This document shows positions 42,239 to 51,433 of a stretch of 64,000 nt of DNA, piece after piece. Position 1 is the first letter of the stretch, and each line of letters begins with the position of its first letter. The position numbers and the translations under genes are program-made. The stretch comes from Bacillota bacterium. Its GTDB lineage: Bacteria; Bacillota; Clostridia; Acetivibrionales; DSM-1351. Where the stretch lies: contig JAEWST010000026.1 in the NCBI GenBank assembly GCA_023398105.1, positions 1 to 64,000 of the forward strand, read 5' to 3'. The notes beneath the pieces were generated by a model. That model was not told where the DNA came from and ran no database searches. It saw nothing but the letters and a program-made list of their open reading frames with translations.

Positions 42239-44104
42239 TTGACTTTGTTTAAGTTAGTCAAGTATTTAAAGCCATACTTAAAGCAAGTAACTTTAGGACC
42301 TGCTTTCAAACTTTTTGAAGCAGTATTGGAAGTGCTCATACCTTTGATGATGGCAAAGTTAATTGATAATGGAGTAAGAGCAAATAATTCATCGTATATC
42401 TATATGATGGGCGTAATAATGGTAATAACAGCAATAACAGGTGCTATTTCAGCATTTGTTTGTCAATATTATGCTTCAATAGCATCGCAAGGCTTTGGAA
42501 CTACAATGAGAAATTTACTGTTCAAGAGAGTACAAAGCTTTTCATTAAATGAGATAGATAAAATTGGAGTACCTTCTTTGATAAACAGAATAACAAGCGA
42601 TATTAACCAGCTGCAATTTGCTGTTGCTATGCTTATAAGGCTCGTTGTAAGAGTGCCGTTTCTATGTATTGGCGGTTTGATTATGGCTATGCTTATAAAC
42701 TTGAAGCTTTCTTTGATATTGTTGGTTATAATGCCTATTTTTTTAGTTTTTATATACTTTATCATGTCACGTACAGTTCCCATTTATAAAACTGTGCAAA
42801 AAAAGCTGGATACACTTTCTGTTATTACTAGGGAAAACTTATCAGGAGTTAGAGTTATTAGAGCTTTTGCAAGACTGGACAAGGAAAGAGAACGCTTTGT
42901 TACGAGCAATAAAGAATACGTCGAGGCTTCCATTAGTGTTGGGCGTGTTTCTGCTTTATTAAATCCTGTTACTACAGTTGTTATAAATCTTGGAATTGCA
43001 GCTATACTTTGGTTTGGAGGAATAGAGGTATATGAAGGTAGTATGACACAGGGAGAAGTAATAGCATATATAAACTATGTAAACATGATATTGTCTGCCT
43101 TAATAGTTTTGGCTAATTTAGTTGTAACCTTTACAAAGGCAGCTGCCTCTGCAAATAGAGTAAATGAAATACTTGAGCTAGAGCCGTCAATTGTGGACAA
43201 ATCTGATCTTGTAAAAGATAAAACGTCTCCTGTTGGTAGGAATTCTGCTATCAAAATAAATAAAAAAAACTATTTTACAGAAGATGAGAAGGTAATTGGT
43301 AAAAGTGAGGCAAATAGCACCATTTTAAACGAGTTAAAGAACAACAAAAATGATGGTATACCAATAATAGAATTCAGAAATGTAAGCTTTTCATATGCTG
43401 AATCCTCAGAATATGCACTAAAAAATATTTCACTAGAGATTAAGAGAGGTCAAAGAGTTGGAATTATTGGTTCAACTGGGTCAGGAAAATCAACCCTTAT
43501 AAATTTAATAGTTCGGTTTTATAATTCAACAGAAGGCTCGGTGTATGTGGATGGAATTAATGTTAAAGACTATATACAAAAGGAGCTAAGAAATAAAATA
43601 GGCTTAGTCCCTCAAAGAACTGTCTTGTTTTCAGGGACAATTGAGGAAAATCTAAGGTGGGGAAATGAGAAAGCATCTCAAGAGGAAATTGAAGAAGCGG
43701 CAAGAATAGCACAAGCCTATGAGTTTATAGTTAAAAAGGAAGAGGGCTTTAGAGCAATAGTTTCTCAAGGTGGTACAAATCTTTCAGGAGGTCAGAAGCA
43801 AAGACTAGCAATTGCACGTGCTATTGTAAAAAATACAGAGATACTCATTTTAGATGACAGTATAAGTGCGTTGGATTATGCTACTGACGCAGCTTTTAGA
43901 AAAATGCTTTCAGAAAAATTAAGTGATAAAACTATCATCATGGTTACTCAGAGGGTATCAACCATTAGAAATGCAGATTTAATAGTTGTTTTAGATGACG
44001 GTGAAATTGTTGGTATGGGTAAAAATGAGTATCTCCTTGAAAATTGCTCTGTATATCAGGAAATATATAATTCTCAAGATGAAGCAAAGGAGGCTCAGAA
44101 ATGA
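42239..44104 (+). CDS. ABC exporter half-transporter with degenerate catalytic site
   Basis: Six membrane helices lie in about residues 10-300. The nucleotide-binding domain follows with Walker A GSTGSGKST and signature LSGGQKQR. Walker B is ILILDDSISALD, in which Asp replaces the catalytic Glu. That substitution is typical of one partner in heterodimeric exporters such as BmrCD or TM287/288. A charged linker of about 50 residues between the two halves is longer than usual. The start is TTG at 42239, or 42245 after GGGAGG. The stop overlaps the partner gene by 4 bp. Confidence 0.88.
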   Translation: MTLFKLVKYLKPYLKQVTLGPAFKLFEAVLEVLIPLMMAKLIDNGVRANNSSYIYMMGVIMVITAITGAISAFVCQYYASIASQGFGTTMRNLLFKRVQSFSLNEIDKIGVPSLINRITSDINQLQFAVAMLIRLVVRVPFLCIGGLIMAMLINLKLSLILLVIMPIFLVFIYFIMSRTVPIYKTVQKKLDTLSVITRENLSGVRVIRAFARLDKERERFVTSNKEYVEASISVGRVSALLNPVTTVVINLGIAAILWFGGIEVYEGSMTQGEVIAYINYVNMILSALIVLANLVVTFTKAAASANRVNEILELEPSIVDKSDLVKDKTSPVGRNSAIKINKKNYFTEDEKVIGKSEANSTILNELKNNKNDGIPIIEFRNVSFSYAESSEYALKNISLEIKRGQRVGIIGSTGSGKSTLINLIVRFYNSTEGSVYVDGINVKDYIQKELRNKIGLVPQRTVLFSGTIEENLRWGNEKASQEEIEEAARIAQAYEFIVKKEEGFRAIVSQGGTNLSGGQKQRLAIARAIVKNTEILILDDSISALDYATDAAFRKMLSEKLSDKTIIMVTQRVSTIRNADLIVVLDDGEIVGMGKNEYLLENCSVYQEIYNSQDEAKEAQK

Positions 44105-45837
44105 AAAGCAATGTAATAAAACGCCTCCTTAAATATATTATTAAAAATAAGCTATATGTTATTGGAGCATTAGTTTGTGCAGCTTTTAGCAATATTCTCA
44201 TGGTTGTAGGCCCCTTTATTATTGGAAAGGGTGTTGACAATATTATTGATAGTGGAAATGTAAATTTTGATATAGTCAAGTATTATGCTCTTATTATAAT
44301 TGGACTTTACTTAATTAGTGCTATTTTTCAATGGAATTTACAGGTTCTTACCAGCAAATTGTCAAATAAAACTGTTGAAGCTATTAGAAGTCATTTATTT
44401 GAACATGTCACAAAGATGCCATTAAGATTTTTTGATTCAAATTCTCATGGAGATATAATGGCTAGATTTACAGGTGATATTGAAAATATATCTGAGGGTA
44501 TTTTTCAATCTGTCACACAGTTTATAACAGGAATTATATCTATAGTCGGTTCGCTGGTTTTTATGTTTATATTAAATCCTGTTATAACTCTTGTTGTAAT
44601 TGTAATGACACCTATTACTTTTATCATTGCAGCATTTATAACAAGGAAATCATCAAAAATGTTTTTAGCTCAATCCAACTTAAATGGTGAATTAAACGGG
44701 TATATAGAAGAGATAATAGGCAATCAGAATGTAGTAAAGGCATTTAATTTCGAAGAATCATCAATGAAGAGGTTTGAAGAAATAAATAATAAGTTGTATA
44801 ATAGTGGTAGATGGGCACAATTTTATTCCTCCCTTGTAAACCCTTCAACACGTTTAGTAAATAATATTACTTATGTTTTACTCGGCATGACTGGTGGAAT
44901 TGCTTCATTAGCAGGTCATTTAAGCATAGGATATATTTCAAGCTTTTTGACATATTCCACATATTTTTCTCAACCAATAAATAATATTACAAGTGTAACC
45001 ACTCAGCTTCAATCAGCAATAGCTTCAGCAAAAAGAGTATTTGCTATAATGGATAGTGAAACTGAAAAAGACCAAGGTATAGATGATATTGAGCTAAAGT
45101 ACACAGAAGGTAATATTTGTTTTGAGGATATAACTTTTTACTATGTTCCACAAATACCATTAATAAATAATTTTAGCCTAAAGGTTGATAAAGGCTCAAG
45201 AATTGCTATTGTTGGACCAACTGGTGCAGGTAAAACAACTCTTGTAAATCTTCTTATGCGTTTTTATGATGTAAATAGTGGGAATATATATATTGACAGT
45301 ATTAATATAAATAAACTGTCAAAGGATAGCTTAAGGAAATCCTTTGGTATGGTTTTACAAGATACGTGGCTCTTTAAGGGTACGTTAAAAGAAAATATTG
45401 CATATGGAAAACCAGAGGCATCTATCGAAGAGATAATTCAAGCTGCTAAAGCAGCAAATGCACACAATTTTATAAAGAGACTTCCAAAGGGCTATGACAC
45501 AGAGCTTACAGAGGGTGGACGCAATTTGTCTCAAGGACAAAAGCAGCTTATTACAATTGCGAGAGTGATGCTAGTATTGCCAGAAATGCTAATACTTGAT
45601 GAAGCAACCAGCAGTGTTGATACAAGAACTGAACTAAATATTCAGAAAGCGTTTCTTAGAATGATGGAAGGAAGAACCAGCTTTATTATTGCACATAGGC
45701 TTTCAACTATTAGGGAGGCAGACTTAATATTAGTACTTAATAATGGACAGATTGTTGAACAGGGAAACCATGAGCAACTGCTAAAAAAAGGAGGCTTCTA
45801 TTCTAACTTATATTATAGCCAATATGAAAACCAGTAA
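44101..45837 (+). CDS. ABC exporter half-transporter with canonical ATPase site
   Basis: This partner of the preceding gene has 578 residues, with six membrane helices and a nucleotide-binding domain. It shows GPTGAGKTT, LSQGQKQL and a full Walker B, MLILDEATSSVD. The signature has Gln for the usual first Gly, while the partner keeps a consensus signature. Together they should form an asymmetric drug, lipid or peptide exporter. No substrate gene is adjacent. The overlapping ATGA implies coupled translation. Confidence 0.9.
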   Translation: MKSNVIKRLLKYIIKNKLYVIGALVCAAFSNILMVVGPFIIGKGVDNIIDSGNVNFDIVKYYALIIIGLYLISAIFQWNLQVLTSKLSNKTVEAIRSHLFEHVTKMPLRFFDSNSHGDIMARFTGDIENISEGIFQSVTQFITGIISIVGSLVFMFILNPVITLVVIVMTPITFIIAAFITRKSSKMFLAQSNLNGELNGYIEEIIGNQNVVKAFNFEESSMKRFEEINNKLYNSGRWAQFYSSLVNPSTRLVNNITYVLLGMTGGIASLAGHLSIGYISSFLTYSTYFSQPINNITSVTTQLQSAIASAKRVFAIMDSETEKDQGIDDIELKYTEGNICFEDITFYYVPQIPLINNFSLKVDKGSRIAIVGPTGAGKTTLVNLLMRFYDVNSGNIYIDSININKLSKDSLRKSFGMVLQDTWLFKGTLKENIAYGKPEASIEEIIQAAKAANAHNFIKRLPKGYDTELTEGGRNLSQGQKQLITIARVMLVLPEMLILDEATSSVDTRTELNIQKAFLRMMEGRTSFIIAHRLSTIREADLILVLNNGQIVEQGNHEQLLKKGGFYSNLYYSQYENQ

Positions 45838-45941
45838 TTAGTAGTGAAGACAAACTATTGAGAAGTTGAGTAATTTATAGAATATATTGTATAAAAGTAT
45901 TAATTCAAAGTTAAATATATCAAATTAATGGTGGTGATTTT

Positions 45942-46736
45942 ATGGATAAATTATTAGAGGAGTTTAAAGCACAAAAAAGATTACTTGTGGAAGCCATAGT
46001 TGAAAAGGAGCATATGCAGATCTATGAATCTTTTTCACTGAAAAATGATTTTGTAATTAAGTTAGGAGAACCTAGGTATAAACTTCATAAGCTTGAGCTG
46101 ACTATTGCAAGGGCAAAGCTAAAGCTTGATATGATGCAGGCCTGTATCAAGTTTAAAGTGCCTATTGATACCGAAAATATAGATAGGCAGCTGGAAAAGG
46201 AATTTGAAAGGCATAACAGTGTGCTTAGAAATATGAAAAAAGAAATTGAAAGTGTATACAATACAAGTGATGATGAAACTAAAATACGGAATATGCAGGA
46301 ACTGAAAGAATTATATTTTTCAATTGCATGTTATATTCACCCTGAACTAGTTGATACTTCTGATAAAAACATCAAAAGGGTATGGAAGGCAACAAAAAAG
46401 GCATATGAAAATGGTGATACAGAAAAGTTAAAAAGATTACAAAAAAAAGTACACAAAGAATTCAAGGATATTATGTTAAATAAAGATTCACAGGACATTG
46501 ACCTTGAAAATACAGTTCTTTCTATGAAATCAAAGAGAGAGCTTGTGGCTTCAGAAATTGAAAGCCTTAAAAAACAATTTCCGTTTTCAGAAGAAAAACT
46601 GCTGAAGGATGAAGAGGCTGTTAATAAATTTAAACAGGATATAGATGTAGATATAAAGTTGGCAAGCGAGGTGCTAGATAAGCTTGAAAAGCAGATATTA
46701 GAAAAGCTACCAGCACCAAGCAAATATATTAATTGA
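45942..46736 (+). CDS. Coiled-coil protein with J-domain-like segment lacking HPD
   Basis: This is a charged, helical 264-residue protein. The segment ELYFSIACYIHPELVDTSD, followed by WKATKKAYENGDTEKL, resembles the J-domain-like part of certain DnaJ-related proteins. The HPD tripeptide needed to stimulate Hsp70 reads HPE. Long coiled coils flank the segment. GGTGGTGA precedes the ATG. I do not recognise the family as a whole, and the function is unknown. Confidence 0.55.
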   Translation: MDKLLEEFKAQKRLLVEAIVEKEHMQIYESFSLKNDFVIKLGEPRYKLHKLELTIARAKLKLDMMQACIKFKVPIDTENIDRQLEKEFERHNSVLRNMKKEIESVYNTSDDETKIRNMQELKELYFSIACYIHPELVDTSDKNIKRVWKATKKAYENGDTEKLKRLQKKVHKEFKDIMLNKDSQDIDLENTVLSMKSKRELVASEIESLKKQFPFSEEKLLKDEEAVNKFKQDIDVDIKLASEVLDKLEKQILEKLPAPSKYIN

Positions 46737-46896
46737 AACTGATGAATAAGAGTGTTAGCAAAGCAGAGGTAATTATGAGTTTGAAGGGGTGTTCTAAAAA
46801 ATTCCAGACAAATGAATTCCCATATTGGGGGTTTTTAAGGAGGCTACGAAGCAAACACAAAGTTTTTCGTCTAAGGGAAGCTGAGTGGCTTTTTAA

Positions 46897-46947
46897 CAAA
46901 CCAAGAAAATTCAGTTTGCACTAAAGACTGAATTTTCTTGGTTTTTG
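46897..46947. terminator. Bidirectional terminator
   Basis: ACCAAGAAAATTCAGT at 46900-46915 pairs perfectly with ACTGAATTTTCTTGGT at 46927-46942, with T runs on both strands. It separates the coiled-coil gene from the convergent rlmI-like gene. Confidence 0.9.
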
Positions 46948-46977
46948 TATTTAAATTAATGTTTACAAAATGATATT

Positions 46978-48147
46978 CTAAACTACCTGTAAAATAGCAC
47001 ATTTGAGATATTCTGTTTCAGGAGAAGCAAGCAATACTGGGTGATCTTTTGCCTGTGATCTATATTCAACAACTCGTACCTTCTTTTTTGCATCGGCTGC
47101 TGCATCATATAAAATATCCATAAACAAATTGGAGTCAACATGCTGAGAGCATGAACAGGTAATTAGATAGCCTCCGCTCTTTATAATTTTCATCGCACGT
47201 AAGTTTATTTCCTTGTAACCTCTGATTGCACCTTGTACAGCATTTTTTGTCTTTGTAAATGCAGGAGGGTCAAGTATAATTGTGTCAAAAATCTCATTAT
47301 TATCATAGTATTCACGTAAAATATCAAAGGTGTTTGCCGTATGGAACTTAACAATAGAATCTAAACCGTTAATCTCAGCATTTTTGGTAGCACACTTTGA
47401 AGCATGTTCAGATATATCTATTCCTAATACACTTTTAGCTCCATATAGCCCTGCATGAAGTGCAAAGGAGCCAGTATGTGTAAAACAGTCCAAAACCTTT
47501 ACATTTTTAACGAAAGGAGCAATAGCGGCTCTGTTTTCCTTTTGATCCAGAAAGAAACCTGTTTTTTGACCATTTTCTACATCAACTAAAAACTTAACTC
47601 CGTTTTCAGTCATTTCAACAAGAGTATCAAAAGAGCCTTTTATGAAGCCTTTTTGCATTTCTAAGCCCTCAAGCAGCCTTACAGGAACATCATTTCTTTC
47701 ATAAATGCCTCTTGGCTTTATTATGTCATCAAGTATATTGACAATATCATTTTTAAATCTATCTATTCCAAGTGCAAGAGTTTGAATAACTAAAATATCT
47801 GAAAATTTATCTACAACAAGAGCAGGTAAAAAATCAGATTCAGCAAAAATTACACGACAGCTGTTAATGTCAGCAACTTGCTTTCTATAATTCCAAGCAG
47901 CATTTATTCGATTATACAAAAAATTGAAATTAATTTCTTCGTGCTCATACGTTAACATACGTATTGTTATCTGAGATTTAGGGTTATAAAACCCTCGTCC
48001 GAGAAATTTATTTTTGCTGCTATAAACATCCACAATATCGCCAGGCTCAATATCTGCATCTATATGAGAAATATCACTTTTAAAAATCCAGGGATGTCCA
48101 TATTCTGTTCTGCTTTCTTTTCCTTTAGCTATAAAGGCTTTAGCCAT
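46978..48147 (-). CDS. rlmI: RlmI-like 23S rRNA cytosine-C5 methyltransferase
   Basis: This is an SAM-dependent rRNA methyltransferase with an N-terminal PUA domain (GHPWIFKSDIS, PGDIVDVYSSKNKFLGRGFYN). The Rossmann core has FFLDQKENRAAI, VLDCFTHTGSFALHA and LDPPAFTKTK. CSCS near the C-terminus is as in RlmI. The 389-residue length is normal. It lies 1 bp after the DUF896 gene and is probably cotranscribed with it. The exact target cytosine is inferred from the family. Confidence 0.88.
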   Translation of the reverse strand: MAKAFIAKGKESRTEYGHPWIFKSDISHIDADIEPGDIVDVYSSKNKFLGRGFYNPKSQITIRMLTYEHEEINFNFLYNRINAAWNYRKQVADINSCRVIFAESDFLPALVVDKFSDILVIQTLALGIDRFKNDIVNILDDIIKPRGIYERNDVPVRLLEGLEMQKGFIKGSFDTLVEMTENGVKFLVDVENGQKTGFFLDQKENRAAIAPFVKNVKVLDCFTHTGSFALHAGLYGAKSVLGIDISEHASKCATKNAEINGLDSIVKFHTANTFDILREYYDNNEIFDTIILDPPAFTKTKNAVQGAIRGYKEINLRAMKIIKSGGYLITCSCSQHVDSNLFMDILYDAAADAKKKVRVVEYRSQAKDHPVLLASPETEYLKCAILQVV

Positions 48148-48148
48148 G

Positions 48149-48352
48149 TCAATTATCCTTTCTTAAACTTCTTCTGTTTCCTTGTTGGTCAACGATAACA
48201 GTATTGTCCAAGGTTGCTTTTAGATTTGATCTGAAAGCTGCAATATATTCTTTTCTAAGATCATCTCTTTCGGCTAACTCTGAATTTGTAAGTGTATCCG
48301 TTTTAGCTTTTTTAGCTAATTGGTTCAGCCTATCAATTTTGCTTTTTTCCAT
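48149..48352 (-). CDS. DUF896 family protein (YnzC-like)
   Basis: This is a 67-residue helical protein. It shows the family pattern IDRLNQLAKKAKTDTLTNSE, ERDDLRKEYIAAFRSNLKATLD and the end VDQQGNRRSL. YnzC of Bacillus forms a two-helix bundle and is linked to the SOS-induced yneA operon, but its role is unclear. The ATG at 48352 gives the standard start MEKSKID. Confidence 0.9.
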   Translation of the reverse strand: MEKSKIDRLNQLAKKAKTDTLTNSELAERDDLRKEYIAAFRSNLKATLDNTVIVDQQGNRRSLRKDN

Positions 48353-48531
48353 AAAACACACATCCTATCTTATTTGAATTATTTACGATATACAGTCGAA
48401 TAGTATCACACTAACAAACTAATTTATTATATCAGAAATAATCTCCTTTAAAAAGTAGTTTAATTATGCTATTATGTAATTATGCAATTCGGATAGAATA
48501 TTAAATGTACAATTATTGGAGGGATTAAAGG

Positions 48532-49002
48532 ATGGCAGACATACAGGTTGTTATATTTAATTTGAAAAATGAGTTGTGCAGTGTAGATACATCTATTGTT
48601 TATAAAATTGAAAAATATAGTGATGTTTCACTTGTTCCGCAGATGCCAGAATATATTAAAGGCGTATACAATCTTAGAGGTAGAGTAGTTCCAATTGTAG
48701 ATTTGAATAAAAGATTTAATATGGGCGATTCTGAAATAACTGGTAAGACAAAGCTTATTATTACTGAAAAGGATAATCAGTTGTTTGGATTTATAGTTGA
48801 CAATGTTCTAGAAATAATAAATCTAAATGAAAATTCAATTGACAAGTCAGATGCAGTTTTACATGTAAATAATAACAAGTATATTAAGGGGATAGGAAAG
48901 AAAGATGATAAGCTATTCTCAATAATTGATTTAAATGAGATTTTGAATACACATGAAGTAAACGAAGTATTAGCACATGATGCACTTTCAGATAAGGAAT
49001 AA
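48532..49002 (+). CDS. cheW: CheW-like chemotaxis coupling protein
   Basis: This adaptor couples chemoreceptors to CheA. The 156-residue protein has the standard CheW pattern: YKIEKYSDVSLVPQMPEYIKG, VYNLRGRVVPIVDLNKRF and FGFIVDNVLEI. TGGAGGG at 48519-48525 is the ribosome site. No cheA or receptor is adjacent, so its partner system lies elsewhere. Confidence 0.92.
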   Translation: MADIQVVIFNLKNELCSVDTSIVYKIEKYSDVSLVPQMPEYIKGVYNLRGRVVPIVDLNKRFNMGDSEITGKTKLIITEKDNQLFGFIVDNVLEIINLNENSIDKSDAVLHVNNNKYIKGIGKKDDKLFSIIDLNEILNTHEVNEVLAHDALSDKE

Positions 49003-49040
49003 TGTACTCCTACTTTTGCAGTTATTAATTATGTTAAATA

Positions 49041-49075
49041 AAGGCTGTGCTTCCTAAAGAAAGCACAGCCTTTTA
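49041..49075. terminator. Terminator after cheW
   Basis: GGCTGTGCTT at 49043-49052 pairs perfectly with AAGCACAGCC at 49061-49070, and TTTT follows. It may also serve the convergent ychF gene. Confidence 0.85.
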
Positions 49076-49107
49076 CATATGGTAAACCATAAAAGAAGTA
49101 ATATTTC

Positions 49108-49165
49108 TGAATACTATTTCACTTTTAAATATAGAAAAGAAATATTTAAAATCCAAATTAGTATA
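49108..49165. repeat. Family 4 element, decayed copy
   Basis: GAATACTATTT and TCCAAATTAGTATA match parts of 42127-42215. The inner hairpins are lost. It directly precedes the 3' end of ychF. Confidence 0.4.
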
Positions 49166-49166
49166 A

Positions 49167-50261
49167 CTATACATTAAACCTAAATAGGGTAACATCTCCG
49201 TCTTGCATAACGTATTCTTTTCCTTCGGATTTTACCATCCCTTTTTCCTTTGCAATATTATAAGAGCCGCAATTCATTAAATCATCATATGCAACAATTT
49301 CGGCTCTTATAAAACCTCTTTCAAAATCACTATGAATTTTTCCAGCAGCTTGAGGTGCTTTTGTTCCTTTGATAATAGTCCAAGCTCTAACTTCCTGTGG
49401 TCCTGCAGTAAGGAAACTAATAAGACCAAGAATCTTGTAGCTTGCTTTAACTAATTTATCTAAACCAGACTCTGCTAATCCCATAGCTTCAAGAAAATCA
49501 GCTTTTTCCTCATCAGCCAGCTGAGCAATTTCTTCTTCAACTTTGGCACAAATAACCATTACCTCAGAGCCTTCTCCTTGAGCAAGCTCATTAAGCTCAG
49601 CTAAAAACCTATTATCATCTAGTGCAGAAAGATCATTTTCAGATACATTTGCAGCGTAAAGTACTGGTTTAGATGTAATTAACAACAACTGATCGGCAAT
49701 TTGCTGTTGTTCTTGGTCAAAGCTTATTGACCTGGCAGGCTTACCACCTTCTAAGTGTAGTTTAATTGCTTCAAATACCTCTAGCTCAGATAGGAATTTC
49801 TTGTCACCTGATTTCATCAATTTTTTAGTTCTGTCAATTCTACGCTCCAGCATTTCCAAATCAGCAAATATTAGCTCTAAATTGATAGTTTCAACATCTC
49901 TTTTTGGTCCAATTGAACCGTCAACATGAACGATATTTCCATCCTCAAAACACCTGACAACATGAACGATAGAATCAACTTCTCTTATGTGAGAAAGGAA
50001 TTTGTTACCTAGACCTTCCCCTTTACTAGCACCCTTAACTAAACCTGCAATGTCAACAAATTCAATTACTGTTGGGGTGTTTTTTTCAGGGCTATACATT
50101 TTTGCAAGCATATCTAATCTTTCATCAGGAACAGCTACGATACCAACATTTGGCTCAATAGTACAAAAAGGATAATTTGCACTTTCTGCACCAGCCTTTG
50201 TGATAGCATTGAATAAAGTGCTTTTTCCTACATTTGGCAGACCTACAATACCTAGTTTCAT
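49167..50261 (-). CDS. ychF: Redox-regulated ATPase YchF (Obg family)
   Basis: This is a P-loop NTPase of the OBG/YchF class, which prefers ATP and binds ribosomes. It has GLPNVGKSTLFNAIT at the start, DIAGLVKGASKGEGLGNKFL and a coiled-coil insert. The C-terminal TGS domain is present, with TIIKGTKAPQAAGKIH. The NKxD-type specificity motif reads NVSEND, as in YchF. The 364-residue length is normal. Confidence 0.95.
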   Translation of the reverse strand: MKLGIVGLPNVGKSTLFNAITKAGAESANYPFCTIEPNVGIVAVPDERLDMLAKMYSPEKNTPTVIEFVDIAGLVKGASKGEGLGNKFLSHIREVDSIVHVVRCFEDGNIVHVDGSIGPKRDVETINLELIFADLEMLERRIDRTKKLMKSGDKKFLSELEVFEAIKLHLEGGKPARSISFDQEQQQIADQLLLITSKPVLYAANVSENDLSALDDNRFLAELNELAQGEGSEVMVICAKVEEEIAQLADEEKADFLEAMGLAESGLDKLVKASYKILGLISFLTAGPQEVRAWTIIKGTKAPQAAGKIHSDFERGFIRAEIVAYDDLMNCGSYNIAKEKGMVKSEGKEYVMQDGDVTLFRFNV

Positions 50262-50356
50262 TTATAGTATCCTCTCATTGTTATTAAACATTAAAACATC
50301 ATAAAGATTATACACTTTATAATTTTTCAATGCAATAACAATGAACTCTCTTGTTT

Positions 50357-50512
50357 CTATTTATTCTTTTTATTTTTTGAATACTTATAATATTCGGTAA
50401 TTAGTTCATCTAGATCATGACTGAGACTCAAAATTGATTCGCTGTCTAAGCTGCATTTTTCTATTTCGCTATTGAGTGTTTCTCTTAGCTTGTTAATCCT
50501 ATCCTCTAGCAT
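50357..50512 (-). CDS. Spo0E-like sporulation regulatory protein
   Basis: This is a 51-residue protein, MLEDRINKLRETL..., with the Spo0E family signature SLSHDLDELITEYY. Spo0E proteins dephosphorylate Spo0A~P and delay sporulation. The ATG at 50512 follows a strong AGGAGG on the minus strand. The size and motif are typical and I am fairly sure of the family. It is upstream of ychF on the same strand, about 95 bp away. Confidence 0.8.
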   Translation of the reverse strand: MLEDRINKLRETLNSEIEKCSLDSESILSLSHDLDELITEYYKYSKNKKNK

Positions 50513-50887
50513 ACAAAACCTCCTGCACGCATCCATCCATAAAAATGATTATTAAGCTTGCATGATAAGTTACATTGGTCAACCAATATAATAGCATAAA
50601 TGGAACGAATTACCACATGCATATATTATAAAATTCAAAATGAATTATGTCAATATAATAGTATAAAAATTTGGAAAACGAAAATGCATTTTGCGATTTC
50701 AAATAAAGAAATATTACAATTTAATGAACAAAAATCTATAATCCCATATTTGACTGATTAAAGCAGAGAGAAAATTACAGCCTGTTAATAACAATTATGA
50801 GATTTCAATATTCACAAAAAAATTGCATGCTTTTGCATTCTTGGTAAACAGTGTTTTAGTTCCTTATTTTCATATCGGCATTTATGC
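50513..50887. other. Non-coding AT-rich region
   Basis: About 375 bp without a gene. A short dyad, ATTGGTCAACCAAT, lies near 50573-50586, upstream of the Spo0E-like gene, and might be an operator. Nothing else is recognised. Confidence 0.4.
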
Positions 50888-50942
50888 ATTAAATTTAATA
50901 CATATTTTTTAGAAATAATAAAAAATATTCGATTTAAGAATA
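50888..50942. repeat. Left arm of inverted repeat flanking the XRE gene
   Basis: ATTAAATTT, then AGAAATAATAAA, then AATATTCGATT and AAGAA, occurs in the same order in inverted form at 51578-51630. The arms are about 53-55 bp long and 70 percent or more alike by eye. Confidence 0.55.
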
Positions 50943-51029
50943 AATTTACATGAAAAAGCTTTATTCAAGTATGAAGCTATTAAATATTCAACTGTCTTAA
51001 CATTAGTTACACCACTCAAAAGGAAAAGA

Positions 51030-51058
51030 TTGACAATTTTTAAAGTAAAATTTATAAT
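51030..51058 (+). promoter_or_regulatory. Sigma-A promoter of the XRE regulator
   Basis: TTGACA at 51030-51035 and TATAAT at 51053-51058 are 17 bp apart, a perfect consensus. The ATG is 37 bp downstream. Confidence 0.8.
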
Positions 51059-51094
51059 AATATTTAAATCTTATATAAGAGGAAGGAGCTGCTT

Positions 51095-51433
51095 ATGGAT
51101 ATTACCGTTGGAGAAAGGTTAAAACAATTAGTAAGAGAGAAGGGGCTGGAGCAACAGGAAGTTGCGGCTCAACTAAAAATTAAACCGCCAACTTTTAATG
51201 GTTATGTAGGAAATAAGAGGAATCCTTCTATATCAAGGTTAAAAGAGCTAGCCAGTTATTTTAATGTATCTGTGGATTACTTGATAGGCTACAATGATTA
51301 TAGATTCCCATATTTTAGTCATTTGTCCGATGATATAAAGAATTTTATACAAAATCCAGAAAATCAACCTTATATTGAGTTGGCAAAGGATATTAAGGAA
51401 AGAACACTAGAAAAAACAAGAAAAGCTTTATAA
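51095..51433 (+). CDS. XRE-family transcriptional regulator
   Basis: This is a 112-residue DNA-binding protein. The N-terminal helix-turn-helix covers residues 6-62 (GERLKQLVREKGLEQQEVAAQL, SISRLKELASYFNVSVDYLIG). The C-terminal tail is short and helical. AGGAAGGAG precedes the ATG. It has its own consensus promoter and is enclosed by long inverted repeats, which might be operators or the ends of a mobile segment. The target genes are unknown. Confidence 0.88.
   Translation: MDITVGERLKQLVREKGLEQQEVAAQLKIKPPTFNGYVGNKRNPSISRLKELASYFNVSVDYLIGYNDYRFPYFSHLSDDIKNFIQNPENQPYIELAKDIKERTLEKTRKAL

Noticed and set aside
46733..46924. 63-codon frame after the coiled-coil gene
   Set aside because: It runs into the terminator stem, has no good ribosome site and no recognisable domain.
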